Of a stretch of 64,000 bases of DNA, positions 34,167 through 43,800 are shown piece after piece. The translations under genes and the position numbers were made by a program. Position 1 is the stretch's first letter, and each line of letters starts with the position of its first letter. The notes beneath the pieces were generated by a model, which saw nothing but the letters and a program-made list of their open reading frames with translations, had not been told where the DNA came from and searched no databases. Origin of the DNA: Tenebrio molitor (taxonomy: Eukaryota; Arthropoda; Insecta; Coleoptera; Tenebrionidae); assembly GCF_963966145.1 (NCBI RefSeq), contig NC_091049.1, positions 15,810,001 through 15,874,000 of the forward strand, read 5' to 3'.

Positions 34167-34410
34167 CTAAAGTGCGTCTATCGATATTTTAAAACAACCT
34201 TTTGCTTCCTTCAGTGGTTTATTGCCCGCTAACAAAGATTGTCCTAAAAGTGGTGAGTAACCGATCCTCAATAATCCGCAGGTATACCATCGAGAGTTTT
34301 TGTTACAGGGTAGGTAAATAATCCCCTAGTAATGAGACCATCATAAACGACCCAAAATGTTAACTAGTGTTTAAAAAGTCGTTTCAAAATATCGATAGAC
34401 GCACTTTTAG
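34167..34410. mobile_element. MITE with ~28-bp inverted termini
   Basis: CTAAAGTGCGTCTATCGATA plus TTTTAAAAC at the left is complemented at the right, ending GATAGACGCACTTTTAG. The interior is non-coding. Confidence 0.8.
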
Positions 34411-34835
34411 CAATTGCTTACTATGGGTGCAACTGAACTGCGCACAAAATCCATTAGATCTTTAAACTGACACTCGAACTGCGCTCAAGACATTTTTTCT
34501 ACCTGGACTGACCTTTACAAACACCTGAACTGCGCTCAGTATCCAAAAGGATTAGAGAGATGGTGAAGTAACCATTGATTCAAATTCATTTTCCCTCACA
34601 AATCAAATTATTTATTTCAATATTTTTACAAAATTGTAATGTTTATATTATAATATATAACATAAAAAGTAATATATTTACCTATTACAAATTCGCAATA
34701 CTACTAAATTTATACGAAATACATTTAACAAAATTATAACGTGATATTTCATGCCTATCTAACTGTATAATTTTTGATCGGATAAACTTCTGTTTTAACA
34801 ATATTTCCCGTCGAATATATTTCTTTTCATTTCGC

Positions 34836-35361
34836 TTAATAGAATTTTACATATGTGTCGGTTTGCATTTCCAACAATACTTTTAAAAATGAATGTATGT
34901 TTGGATATGGGCTTGAATTTTCTTTTTCAAATTTAGAACGGAAAGATTCGCATGTGTTTGTCGTCCTTAAAATGCTGCAACTGTTTTCCGCCCACATCTC
35001 TGGGGGAAATTTAGACTCACTGTCGATGTAATTGTCAACCAAATAATCAGCAAACTGGTCAAGCTTCGAATTTTCTGGTTTTTTTGCACATGAAATCTTC
35101 CGCGAAACAATCTCCCACTTCCGCCGGTGGAAGAAATGTCAGGCCGAATAAATGTTTTAGCCAGGTTCCAATAGGAGACTGCTCGTTTTTATATTCTGAA
35201 GCTAGTCCCAGTTGCTGTATTTTATGCCACCTATAACAAAAAATGTATAGGGTTGGGCGGAAAATAGTTGGCGCTCCCCACCAGTCCGCTACAGCGTCGC
35301 ACCGCTGTCTTTTCGCTGCGAGCGTGAACCGTGGATCGTTTATAATACGAGCGCGCTGCAC
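34836..35361 (-). pseudogene. MULE-type transposase C-terminal remnant
   Basis: Two frames joined near 35050 encode RWHKIQQLGLASEYKNEQSP, IGTWLKHLFGLTFLPPAEVG DCF, DNYIDSESKFPPEMWAEN and TTNTCESFRSKF, ending in a helical tail. This is the conserved region after the catalytic core of insect Mutator-like (MULE) transposases. The catalytic part upstream of the RWHKIQ motif is not present. A frameshift and a stop at about 35061 show decay. Confidence 0.7.
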
Positions 35362-35620
35362 TGGATCGTGATGGTGGGAGGTATTCTTGACGCGTTCACT
35401 ATTTTTCGCTTAAGTCTAGTTATGTATTATTTGCTTAACAAATAAAAAAGAAATATGAAACGTTATACGTACCATGATTGCGCAAGATGGAATCGGCATC
35501 CAATAATTTGAACTCCTTGCCAAACTTCTTCAACGCTTAAATGAATTGCCATTTCGAAATCAATTACAATAGTCTTCGGGTTTAGAATACAATGCATCAA
35601 ATCACATTTTTCTTTTAATA

Positions 35621-35880
35621 TATCTGTGGCGGTCGTGAAAAAGTAGGTAAGTCAAATAATTTCAAAAATGTGTTAACGATGTTTACACCTTAATAATAAA
35701 TCATGGAATTAAATAATTCCGATTTTCACAGTTTAAAATTTACTTATATTGAAAGCAAGTACAGGTAGAAAGAAGTTTCTATTTAATTACAGGATTATAG
35801 GAATGATGTGGAATTTTGAAACGTTGCCCTGAAAAATTAACATTTTCGACTTACCTACTTTTTCACGACCGTCACAGATA
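35621..35880. mobile_element. MITE with 33-bp inverted termini
   Basis: TATCTGTGGCGGTCGTGAAA plus AAGTAGGTAAGTC is complemented at 35848-35880 with one mismatch. TA at both extremes may be the target duplication. Confidence 0.85.
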
Positions 35881-37450
35881 TTAAATAGTCTTAAATATGT
35901 ACTTTTTGATTTGAAGAGTAGAGTTAAATTTCGTTGTCATTTTTTTGTCCTTTGGCTAGTTTCCAAGTTATACAGAGTTTAAAGTAAGCAAATGTGGCAA
36001 CATCGGTTGGTATGCACAATCAACTAAACCAATTCTCCTTTGAGGTCAGTGTTGCCGCTGCTATTTTAGCCTATTTTGGTAGGTCATTACTCTAAAAAGA
36101 AGGACTTCTGTGTTGTTCCACTACCCAAATGGATCTTGGAAAAATTAAAACAGTAAAGAAATTTATAATCCACCTGTAAAATTTGTTAATAAAGGAGATA
36201 CATCTCTTTAAAATCAGCATATTTTAAGAGCAAGTTGTACAAGATTTATTGTTCCGATCAAAGTTTTTTATTGAGATTTACCTTACCAGACCTCTATTCT
36301 TTAAGACCCTTAGGAGATTGGGCGCCATTTTTGAGACACCCTCTATAAGTAAAAAAACGAAAAAAATGCATTCTCAAAAAAAACTTAAATCGCTAATTTT
36401 ATCACATAAATTAATAAGATCATTGGGGGGTACCCCGTCATAACAACTTTGGTTCGCTAACAATTCTTTGGTTAAAAGAAGTGCATCACAGCTGTCTATA
36501 TTCCTAGGTTTTGTTTTTATGAGGCTTAGTTGTGAAAATAAACGTTCAGCGGCTGCACCACTATGGGGGAGACAACTTAATGCTTTAAAAAACTGTATGA
36601 TATTTGGAAATAAAGGCTCTTCGGCTCCATTTTTTAAAGTAGTTAAGTATTCTCTCAATTCATTAAAACCAATGATATTTTTTTTTGCTTTAAAATCACT
36701 AAGTAGTCTCCACTCCATGTTTAAGTCGTTAATTGTGTTTGCTTCAACAACATTTTGAAATCGTGAAATTAAATTAAGAAGACTACATTTATCGTCGTCA
36801 AACATTGTTTTCGGGTTTAAAATACTCAGGAATTTTAAGGTTTCATCATCAAAATTTACCCGTTCTCTAATTTCTGTGCAAAGCTTCACATAAAAATCGA
36901 GACACTTGACTTTCACACTGTCAATGTCTCGTTGGCTCTAGCCATTGGACGTTAAAATTAATTCTGCCTCCATACACAAGTAAACTTTTTCAATTGGCAG
37001 GAAGTAATCTGGATTTCTGGGGTTGATTTTACTAATCTCCATTTTATTTACAATTTCAGATTAAAACAAAAAACTTTAATATAAGTACTTCTATAAATAC
37101 TGGTAATGCTTTCTAAAAATATATGAAACCTAGGAGATTCAGACTGAAAAAAAGTATTAAGTTTAATGACAATGGTTAAAATATGTTTTAAAAATTTAAA
37201 ATAAGTAAGAAATATTTTACTATCTAAACATTCTAGAATAAAAAACGCACTAGGAACATCATCCTGTAAAACCTCTGATCTAAAGTACAGGGTTAAAGCT
37301 GACCATTGCTCACATATTCTTTCCACAACCATATGTAAAGGCAGCCACCTGGTCTGCGAAGGTCTCAACATCTGATGTGACTGTCTGAGTAAAAGTTTGA
37401 AACTCGGTTAAACAACTTTTGCGTTTTGCGCTGTGTGAAATAGCTATTTA

Positions 37451-38106
37451 TGCACCAAGGGCGTTACAACGATGATTACGCCCGGAGAACGATGAATCCA
37501 GCTCGAGGGCTTTACGGTGTGGCCGGATTGCGGCCGTGGTCACACTTTACCTGTACATTGAGGGCCGTATTGCAGCGGAATTGAAATTGTACCTGTAAAG
37601 GTAGGGGCCGGATTGCGGCCGGTCCGCGAAATTACTGGACATCATTAGGGAAGGGATATTTAATCCTAAAATGTCTATTACCTACCATAAAAGTCCTGTT
37701 ATAAATATCCGGTTTTTCAAAATTATGGTTAGTCTTAACAGTAAACGACACAAGAGGAGAAGTGAAGATGGAAGTGATATTTAGTGAACGTGGTAAAGAA
37801 TTGATTCTTTCAGAGTCTTTTAAATACTCTAAAAAAAGTGCCACAAAGCAAGGTGTGAAGTGGTGTTGCACAGTGAAGAGCTGCAATGCAAAAATATATG
37901 TAGACGAAAGTCCATCGCCGCAATCCGGCCCTGCCCCTTTTTACCCGAATGCTATCACTGCCGCAATCCGGCCATCACCTTTCCAGGTACATTTTAAACG
38001 GGAGATTTAAAAGTTGACCATCGCCGCAATCCGGCCCTGCCCGGGCTTTAGCCCGAGAGATGGATATCGTTCGATGGGCGTAATCATTCGGTGACGCCGT
38101 GGTGCA
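37451..38106 (+). mobile_element. Palindromic-ended insertion carrying a FLYWCH finger
   Basis: TGCACCAAGGGCGTTACAAC and bases to 37500 are complemented at 38061-38106 (ending GCCGTGGTGCA). The inside contains at least five copies of a GGCCGGATTGCGGC word or its complement (near 37530, 37607, 37917, 37971, 38023). It interrupts the hAT transposase between the CISHSLHLC part and SQTRWLP. FLYWCH fingers travel with MULE elements in insects, so a MULE-derived non-autonomous element is likely. A second small inverted repeat (ATTTTATTTTTCAC / GTGAAAAATAAAAT, 38115-38240) borders it. Confidence 0.65.
37762..38010 (+). CDS. FLYWCH-type zinc finger fragment
   Basis: The first ~50 residues read VIFSERGKELILSESFKYSK, then GVKWCCTVKSCNAKIYVDE. 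This fits the FLYWCH finger pattern (F.Y.....W.C....C.A....), although the closing His part is lost. From residue ~53 the frame runs into the element's GC-rich repeat (PQSGPAP), so the finger is cut off. FLYWCH domains bind DNA and occur at the N-terminus of MULE-type transposases. The sequence is probably a captured exon piece rather than a working gene. Confidence 0.6.
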   Translation: MKMEVIFSERGKELILSESFKYSKKSATKQGVKWCCTVKSCNAKIYVDESPSPQSGPAPFYPNAITAAIRPSPFQVHFKREI

Positions 38107-38418
38107 TACAAGATTTTATTTTTCACTATACGTGTTCTTAAAAAAAAAAAAAATGGCATCTTTGCAATTTTGAATTGATGAGGGCTTACGTATTTCGTAT
38201 CCTAGGAGTTATCATGCAATTATACTAAAGTGAAAAATAAAATAATTATAAATATCATGGCACAACCTTTCCAAATCATTTTGCAGAGTTTTACAAGCTT
38301 TCGATGCACATAAATGTAGGGAATGTGAAATACAAGGCATCACAAATACATCCGGAATCAGCTCTTTAAAATGGGCTTTAACTCCACCAATATTTCCCAT
38401 CATTACAGATGTATTGTC

Positions 38419-39443
38419 CAGGGTTGGCATGTTTAAATAGTATATTGTATATCAAGAGTTGAAAATGAAAGATTTCACACGAGTTTGCAGAATTGAGCCA
38501 CAAGCCGTAGGCGCGTGGCTTAAGCAAACGAGTGTGAAATCGAATTTTCAACACGTGGTATACACGATATTTTTCCGACGACCACAAAAAAAAAACGCTA
38601 ATATTCGGCATCCCTTCAAACTTCAAATATTATTCGACAGAGCTGCGGACAAAATAATTATGCCGTTGCGCGGAGATAGACATCGTTAATCATCGGCCCG
38701 TGTACAATATAAAAACACACAGCTGTCGGCCAATCAGATTTCTCAAATTTTTCATTGTACACGGTTAGGCTGTTCGTTCGTGTTCGTGTTGAAATCGTTT
38801 GCAATTTTAAATTTTCACTAAGGAAAAACCGTGTGAAATGTGCCATATTTCACAGTGGTCGTCTGAAAACATTATATTTTAATCTATAGTTTAAAACAGT
38901 GTTTTAAACATGTTGTATAAAAAACACACGTTTGTTTAAAACTGTTTAAAACACGTTTTAAACATGTTTTTTAATCCATGTGCTTTAAAACAATAAAAAA
39001 CAACAAGAATTCAACTTTTTACAGTCACGTTCATTTATTCATATTTCCAATACAAATTTTTTTTGGTATGAGTGGTCCACGAGTGCCAAAAACCCCCAAT
39101 TTACACACGAACCCGTTAAATAAACTACTACATATTATACCACTAGAGGATAACACGAGAAAATAATAAGAAATCAAATTTCGGTAATTTCGCAGTTTGC
39201 ATTGCAATATTGCAATACAACTGCGCAGTGCGCATGCCCAGTGTTTGTTCGTAAAAGTAAAAAAGCAACATAATAAAGATTTCAACCGGTTTAATACTGT
39301 TTTATTCGTGTTTAAAATTGGTTTAAAACCTGTTTTTTTTAGCCAAGTTTAAAACATATTTTAAACAAAAAAAACTGTTTAAAATAAAAAAAACTGTATG
39401 TTTTGTTTTAAATAAAAAAAAAACACGTTTTTTGCCAACCCTG
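38419..39443. mobile_element. Non-autonomous hAT element with perfect 8-bp target duplication
   Basis: The ends CAGGGTTGGCA and TGCCAACCCTG are exact 11-bp inverted repeats, and GTATTGTC stands on both sides (38411-38418 and 39444-39451). Removing the element and one copy of the duplication restores an uninterrupted SDNTSVMMGNIGG reading of the host hAT transposase. Subterminal GTTTAAAAC-type words crowd both ends. It carries a palindrome at 38435-38574 and no coding region of its own. Confidence 0.92.
38435..38574. repeat. Imperfect palindrome P7
   Basis: AAATAGTATATTGTATATC, GTTGAAAAT, GATTTCACACGAGTTTGC pair with GCAAACGAGTGTGAAATC, ATTTTCAAC and GTATACACGATATTTT. The tip is GCCACAAGCCGTAGGCGCGTGGC. 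Confidence 0.8.
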
Positions 39444-40367
39444 GTATTGTCTGATGCAAAACCCATGCAATTTTTCAAATTGACATTTATTTTTTAAACA
39501 CATCAGCAATTGAAAGAAATATATCATTTGCAGTTGCTGAATTTACTACTACAAGAGCAAAGTGGCAGTCATTGACTTTATTTAATTTATCATTAAAAAA
39601 TCTCACTGCAATGACCAATGACTGTTTGGTCGATACGTCAGTTGTTTCATCGATAATTATTGAAAATTTTGACTCTCTTAAATGACTTGCTATGTTTTTT
39701 CGAACATACGGCCCTATAACATTTTTAATTATATCTGTCGTTTTAGTTCTAGAGCAGCTCAGTTCCTTAGCAACGTTAGAATCAGGAAAACAATGGGGAC
39801 AAAATTTGCTTCCATGTTCCATGTATAGAAACGGCAAGTTATGTTCTGCTAAAGCTAAATGAACACAAATTTTTAATTGTGCCTCCTTAACTAATCGCTC
39901 CAACCTCTTCTTTTCTTCCGATACCAAGCATTTTTCAATAGAAAGAGTGCCTTTCACACTGTTTACAAATTTTTTATGCAAACTTGTTGCCTCATGCCGT
40001 GTTAAGTGCTTCCTTCCACCTTGCACTATTTTGTGGCAGTACTTGCAGTATGCCTTATTATTTTTGTCCACCACCCAGCTGAATTCGTGGGTGCAGACCT
40101 CACGGAAGTTCCTTGTTGGGAATTGTCGATGTTGTTTACTGTTACCTTCAATACCTTCATCATTTGTGGGTGTTGTTGAGGTTTCTTGTTCTTCTATATC
40201 TGGGTCTGGGAGTGATTCGAAGTGCGAAGACTGCGATGTTGAGGGTGTTGAGGTCGAGGGTTGGAGAGAATGTTTTATTAAAAACCTATGAAGATAATTT
40301 ATTTGTTATCAAAACTGATGATATTTTTTTTTTATAGAAACTCATACTTATCCATTTCTGATACCAG

Positions 40368-40615
40368 ATGAAAAACTGGAAATTGGCGCCAACACACTTA
40401 AGTACGCCACGAGCCACGTGCTATGTCTATGTCACTTGTTATTTACTAATCACTAATCTACTAATCTAACTATTCAAAAAACTGGAAACTCGCGCCAACA
40501 CACTTAACCCACGTGGTAATCACTAAATTGCTAATCTAGCTGTTCAAAAAACTGGAAACTGGCTTCAACACACCAAACTACGCCACGAACCACGTGCTAT
40601 GTCACTTGTTATCAC
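40368..40615. repeat. Tandem triplication upstream of the hAT gene
   Basis: Three diverged units share AAAACTGGAAAYTSGC..CAACACAC, CCACGTG and CTAATCTA.CTATTCA-like parts, of about 108, 72 and 66 bases. Each unit holds a CACGTG E-box. Position just 5' of the minus-strand hAT transposase suggests a promoter role, but this is unproven. Confidence 0.65.
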
Positions 40616-40720
40616 TCGGTACTCGGTTGTTGTTGTTGATGTTGTAGCCAGGAAGTCAGGTTGCCACTCGGGACTCTGTCAGTTGTTATAAACAAATTGC
40701 CAACTGTGACAACTTTGCGT

Positions 40721-40993
40721 TATAGTGGAACCAGAAATATAGTGTTTTTATGGACTCTGGTCCATAATTTCTTTTACAATTTTGGGGTCACTTTTATTAC
40801 CAACTTGAAGAGAGTTATAAATCTTCTATGACAGATGTTTTTGAGCCGTCTGAAAATGGACCATCGGAGACAAAGGTAGGTAGAGCCCAGTCGCGCGACG
40901 AGTGCCAGAAGTTTATTGCCCTGCCATAACTGACCCTCTCAAGTTAATGTACTCCATCCCTCATAAAAACACTATATTTCTGGTTCCACTATA
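40721..40993. mobile_element. MITE with 33-bp inverted termini
   Basis: TATAGTGGAACCAGAAATAT plus AGTGTTTTTATG at the left is exactly complemented at the right (CATAAAAACACTATATTTCT GGTTCCACTATA). TA at the ends may be the target duplication. Confidence 0.88.
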
Positions 40994-41191
40994 CCAACAG
41001 CGTGGCTACCAAAGTTACTATTACTGGTAATTTTTACAGAGGTGGAAAATTAAATTTTTGTCAGCATATATTTACGTAATCGAAAAAATAAAAATGTATC
41101 AAAATGTGATTTAAAAAAAAAGTAGTACCACCGTACCGGCCACAAGAAAAAGTACCAATTTTGGTACAATTGTACCAACGCGGCAACGCTG

Positions 41192-41780
41192 GCTCTGGGC
41201 GGTCCTCATTGTAGCGTTCCTAGATGTCGCCAGTTTAAAAGAGCGCGGGTACTTTGAAATTATCCATGGCAACTTGTTACATCTTTTTGTTTGGGCTCTT
41301 TCTTTAACGTTTCACATTGCAAATTTATATATTATTATTTATCTAGAATTCGTTTTATTACAAAATATGTACATGATATATTAAGTAGTAGAAATAATTT
41401 GAATAACATTTTTTCTGAAACCGGAGCGAAAGTACTATTTTACGCCCACTTTAGGCATGAATAACATACGAGTATAGGACGAGTTTTTTAATTCGAGTTT
41501 AAACTCGGTTCAAAATGTAAACTTAGTTCAGAGGAGAGTGGGCGTTTTTCAATTTAGGATCTAGAGTTAGAACAAAATAGATGTTTATTAGTGTTATAAC
41601 ATACACCCTATTTTTACACAAGTCAAATAAATAAACAAAGACAAAATTAATATTGGATCACAACAGGTCTCACTAACTACCTTATTAATGAAATGATTTT
41701 ATTATGAAATATTGCTTTATAATGTTTATAATTATCAAATGAAAATAAAACTAATTAATGTAATAAAAAAAAAACTAAGA
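41192..41780. other. No gene seen
   Basis: AT-rich sequence with a weak palindromic pair ACGCCCACTTT (41441) / GAGAGTGGGCG (41535). No frame carries a domain. Confidence 0.4.
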
Positions 41781-41782
41781 AT

Positions 41783-42110
41783 GCTGCCAAATAAATTTTT
41801 TTCGTTGCATCTTTTTGCCTTCATCTGTCAATCTAAAATTAGCATTGACAAATTTCAAACAATAAAACAATCGCATTCTGCTGACAATCAAATTAAATAT
41901 TTATGTGGAAATTCTCCACAGGGATGTTCAAAGGACACATCATTGTGAATATCTATGAATGTGGACATCGTGTTGTCCTTTAAAGCTACTCGTTCAAAAT
42001 TGTATTCAAAAAGTTTCTCGAGTTTGCAAATATAATCAAAAAAACAATTGTGTGGCATATAGAGCTTGCCAAAAAGGTCGTCCAAATCCACAATCTACGA
42101 TAACCAGTCT
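41783..42110 (-). pseudogene. P-element/THAP-type transposase C-terminus
   Basis: Minus-strand frames give HNCFFDYICKLEKLFEYNFE, then CGEFPHKYLI and, one frame over, RMRLFYCLKFVNANFRL followed by a basic end (KKMQRKKFIW) and a stop. This resembles the last domain of P-element/THAP9-like transposases, where an (F/Y)P..Y(V/L)I...R.R.F...K(F/Y).N pattern ends the protein. One frameshift lies near 41880. It may be the tail of the P-type remnant at 43.8-44.9 kb, pushed away by insertions, or of a second copy. Confidence 0.5.
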
Positions 42111-42219
42111 ATTTTGCGACTGTCTCACAACTTCTACTGTTGACGGAGTAGGCGGTGTCGACACGGACAAATCTTTTAGTTGTTTAGAACTAGTAGGAAT
42201 TTCGCATTGAATTGATTTG

Positions 42220-42720
42220 TCCTTTTTAGTGTTAGTTAATGAATTGGCAAGAGGTGTATTTAATTTAACAATTGCTGCAGAAGTACTCGGTTGTGGTTGT
42301 GAGGGTGCTGAAGGCTTGCGTAATTGTGCAATTCCGGCAGAAGTACTTGGTTGCGGCTGAGAGAGTGCTGAAGGCTTAAATAATTCAGCAATTCCGGCAG
42401 AAGTACTAGGTTGCGGCTGAAAGGGGGCTGAAGGCTTAATTAATTTTGCAATTCCGTCAGAAGTTCTTGGTTGTGACTGAAAATCAGCTGAAGGGTTATT
42501 GAATTGTAGAAATTTTACAGATGTATGTACTTTGTTGTGATTGAGAAATTGCTGAAGGCGTCAAAGAAGATACACAGAAGGTATCTTCTGAAGAACACAC
42601 ATTTTTTTTCTGAATGTCTGTAAATCAATGATTATATAGTACAAATAACAAATCATTTACCCATTTGAAAATTACCTATCGCTGATGAAGAAATTATTCT
42701 TGGCACATTCATAGTTTTAT
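42220..42720 (-). pseudogene. Pro/Ser-rich repeat-coding linker of a transposase-like gene
   Basis: On the minus strand one frame reads about four ~20-residue units of the form KPSALSQPQPSTSAGIAEL, followed by KDKSIQCEIPTSSKQLKDLS VSTPPTPSTVEV. Upstream, DKTMNVPRIISSSAI ends at a GT splice-donor-like site near 42675. Such low-complexity linkers are common between a THAP finger and the catalytic region. I infer that it is a linker of a P/THAP-type gene because P-type fragments lie on both sides in the same orientation. Confidence 0.4.
42255..42540 (-). repeat. ~60-bp minisatellite within the linker
   Basis: Units containing GCAGAAGTACTYGGTTG.GG (plus strand) recur at roughly 42279, 42339, 42399 and 42459 with a 60-base period and increasing divergence. 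The period is a multiple of three, so copy changes keep the frame. Confidence 0.85.
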
Positions 42721-43092
42721 CCTGAAAGTAAATTTCACCAAAAAGGTTATTCTTCCTCTTCCAGTTCTTCGTGTTTTATCTTTTATTGTGGTGTAAGTTT
42801 TTTTGAAATTACGCCACTTTATTTCATTCCACAATATTTTTTTTTAAATCTTTGGATCTCGAAATCTATCCACTCTTTCCATATATTCATTTATTAGGAA
42901 TAGAAAATCGGATAAGAACATATGTGTGCATACACTCATGGAGTCTCGGCCGTTCTTCCCGACTCAGCCTGTATATTTTACTTACTATGCATATTTTCGT
43001 CGTCCTGGTAGTCCATTTCCCACTCTTTTATCCTTTAAGAGCTCAACACGTTTTTTTTACAAAAAATGGCGTCCGCTCCACAGACATCAATA

Positions 43093-43270
43093 ACGGGTGA
43101 TTTTTTAAATTTGACTTCGAAGTAGGCGTTGAACTGTCGATTGTGATCGCACAATACAGGTTACGGATCACGGATCAGCTATTTAAATCTTACGCTTTTA
43201 CATGAGTGGTGCGCTCTCAATCGACTCTCCAACGCCTACTTCGACGCCAAATAAAAAAAAAACACCCTTT
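43093..43270. mobile_element. Palindromic MITE
   Basis: ACGGGTGATTTTTT, TTCGAAGTAGGCGTTG and GTCGATTGTGATCGC at the left are complemented by GCGCTCTCAATCGACTC, CAACGCCTACTTCGACG and AAACACCCTTT. A fragment of a related copy (GATCCGTGATCCGTAA, GCGCTCACAATCGACTC) lies near 21725-21775. Confidence 0.75.
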
Positions 43271-43323
43271 ATAATAGCCTTTCGCGTCGACGACAGACAT
43301 AACAATTTGGCATCTTCTACTGA

Positions 43324-43800
43324 TTGTTGACTTTACTTTTGCCGACAAAGACATCAATAAAATCTACAACAACTGCATTTCTGTCCCAAATGAACGGTTT
43401 TAAAGATGTTTCCTTGAAATCTCGCCGTGTCTTGGAATTGGAGCCTGAAATTCTGCAAGCTGTTGAGGAAGAACCGAATATTAGTTACCGACGACTTGCA
43501 TTACGAATGGGCGTTCCCAGTTTTACAATTTGGAGAACGCTGCAGTTTGTCAATGGCTTCTTCAAAAAATCGACGAAGAACCCAATTTTTTAAGCATCGT
43601 CTTAACCACAAATGAAGCAGAATTTACTCGAGATGGAGTTTTCAATTCGCATAATACCCACATCTGGTCGGAAGAAAATCCACACCAAATCGTGATTTCC
43701 AACACAGATTTCCGATTAACGTGTGGGCGGGAATAATTGGGTATCGTTTGATCGGGCCACAGGTCTTACCTTAACATTTAAATGGTGAAGAATATTTAAT
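43324..43800 (+). pseudogene. Tc1/mariner-superfamily transposase, N-terminal half
   Basis: Frames joined at about 43540 encode a helix-turn-helix region (LQAVEEEPNISYRRLALRMG VPSFTIWRTL), CQWLLQKIDEEPNFL, LTTNEAEFTRDGVFNSHNTH IWSEENPH, and a WAGIIGYRLIGPQVL-like end in another frame. The first catalytic Asp of the expected TDEA motif is Asn (TTNEAEF). The catalytic remainder is missing. It lies on the opposite strand to the P-type remnants around it, so it is a separate insertion. Confidence 0.8.

Larger units (their letters stand above)
36374..40290 (-). pseudogene. hAT transposase with BED-type finger (ZNF862-like group)
   Basis: Reading leftward: a Ser/Pro/acidic lead (40290-40090) after a possible splice acceptor; a BED-like finger (WVVDKNNKAYCKYCHKIV..HLTRHEATSLH); the N-terminal hAT core (SKFSIIIDETTDVSTKQSLV, with Asp-Glu of the catalytic start); then after an insertion SVMMGNIGGVKAHFKELIP and CISHSLHLCASKACK; after another insertion PSQTRWLPLHMVVERICEQW; and finally the hATC dimerisation region (LFPNIIQFFKALSCLPHSGA AAERLFSQLSL). 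The order is complete for a ~600-residue hAT transposase of the group that also gave rise to vertebrate ZNF862/ZMYM-like proteins. At least two frameshifts (near 37375 and 36930) plus the two insertions disable it. Confidence 0.85.
36047..41191 (-). mobile_element. hAT transposon with later insertions
   Basis: The left end CAGTGTTGCCGCTG and the right end CGCGGCAACGCTG are inverted relatives of about 12 bp, the usual form of hAT termini. Between them a minus-strand hAT transposase is spread over 36374-40290. The expected 8-bp target duplication is not obvious (TTTGAGGT against GCTCTGGG), so the exact ends are uncertain. Nested elements at 37451-38106 and 38419-39443 interrupt the gene. The tandem repeats at 40368-40615 and a MITE at 40721-40993 lie between the gene start and the right end. 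Confidence 0.6.
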
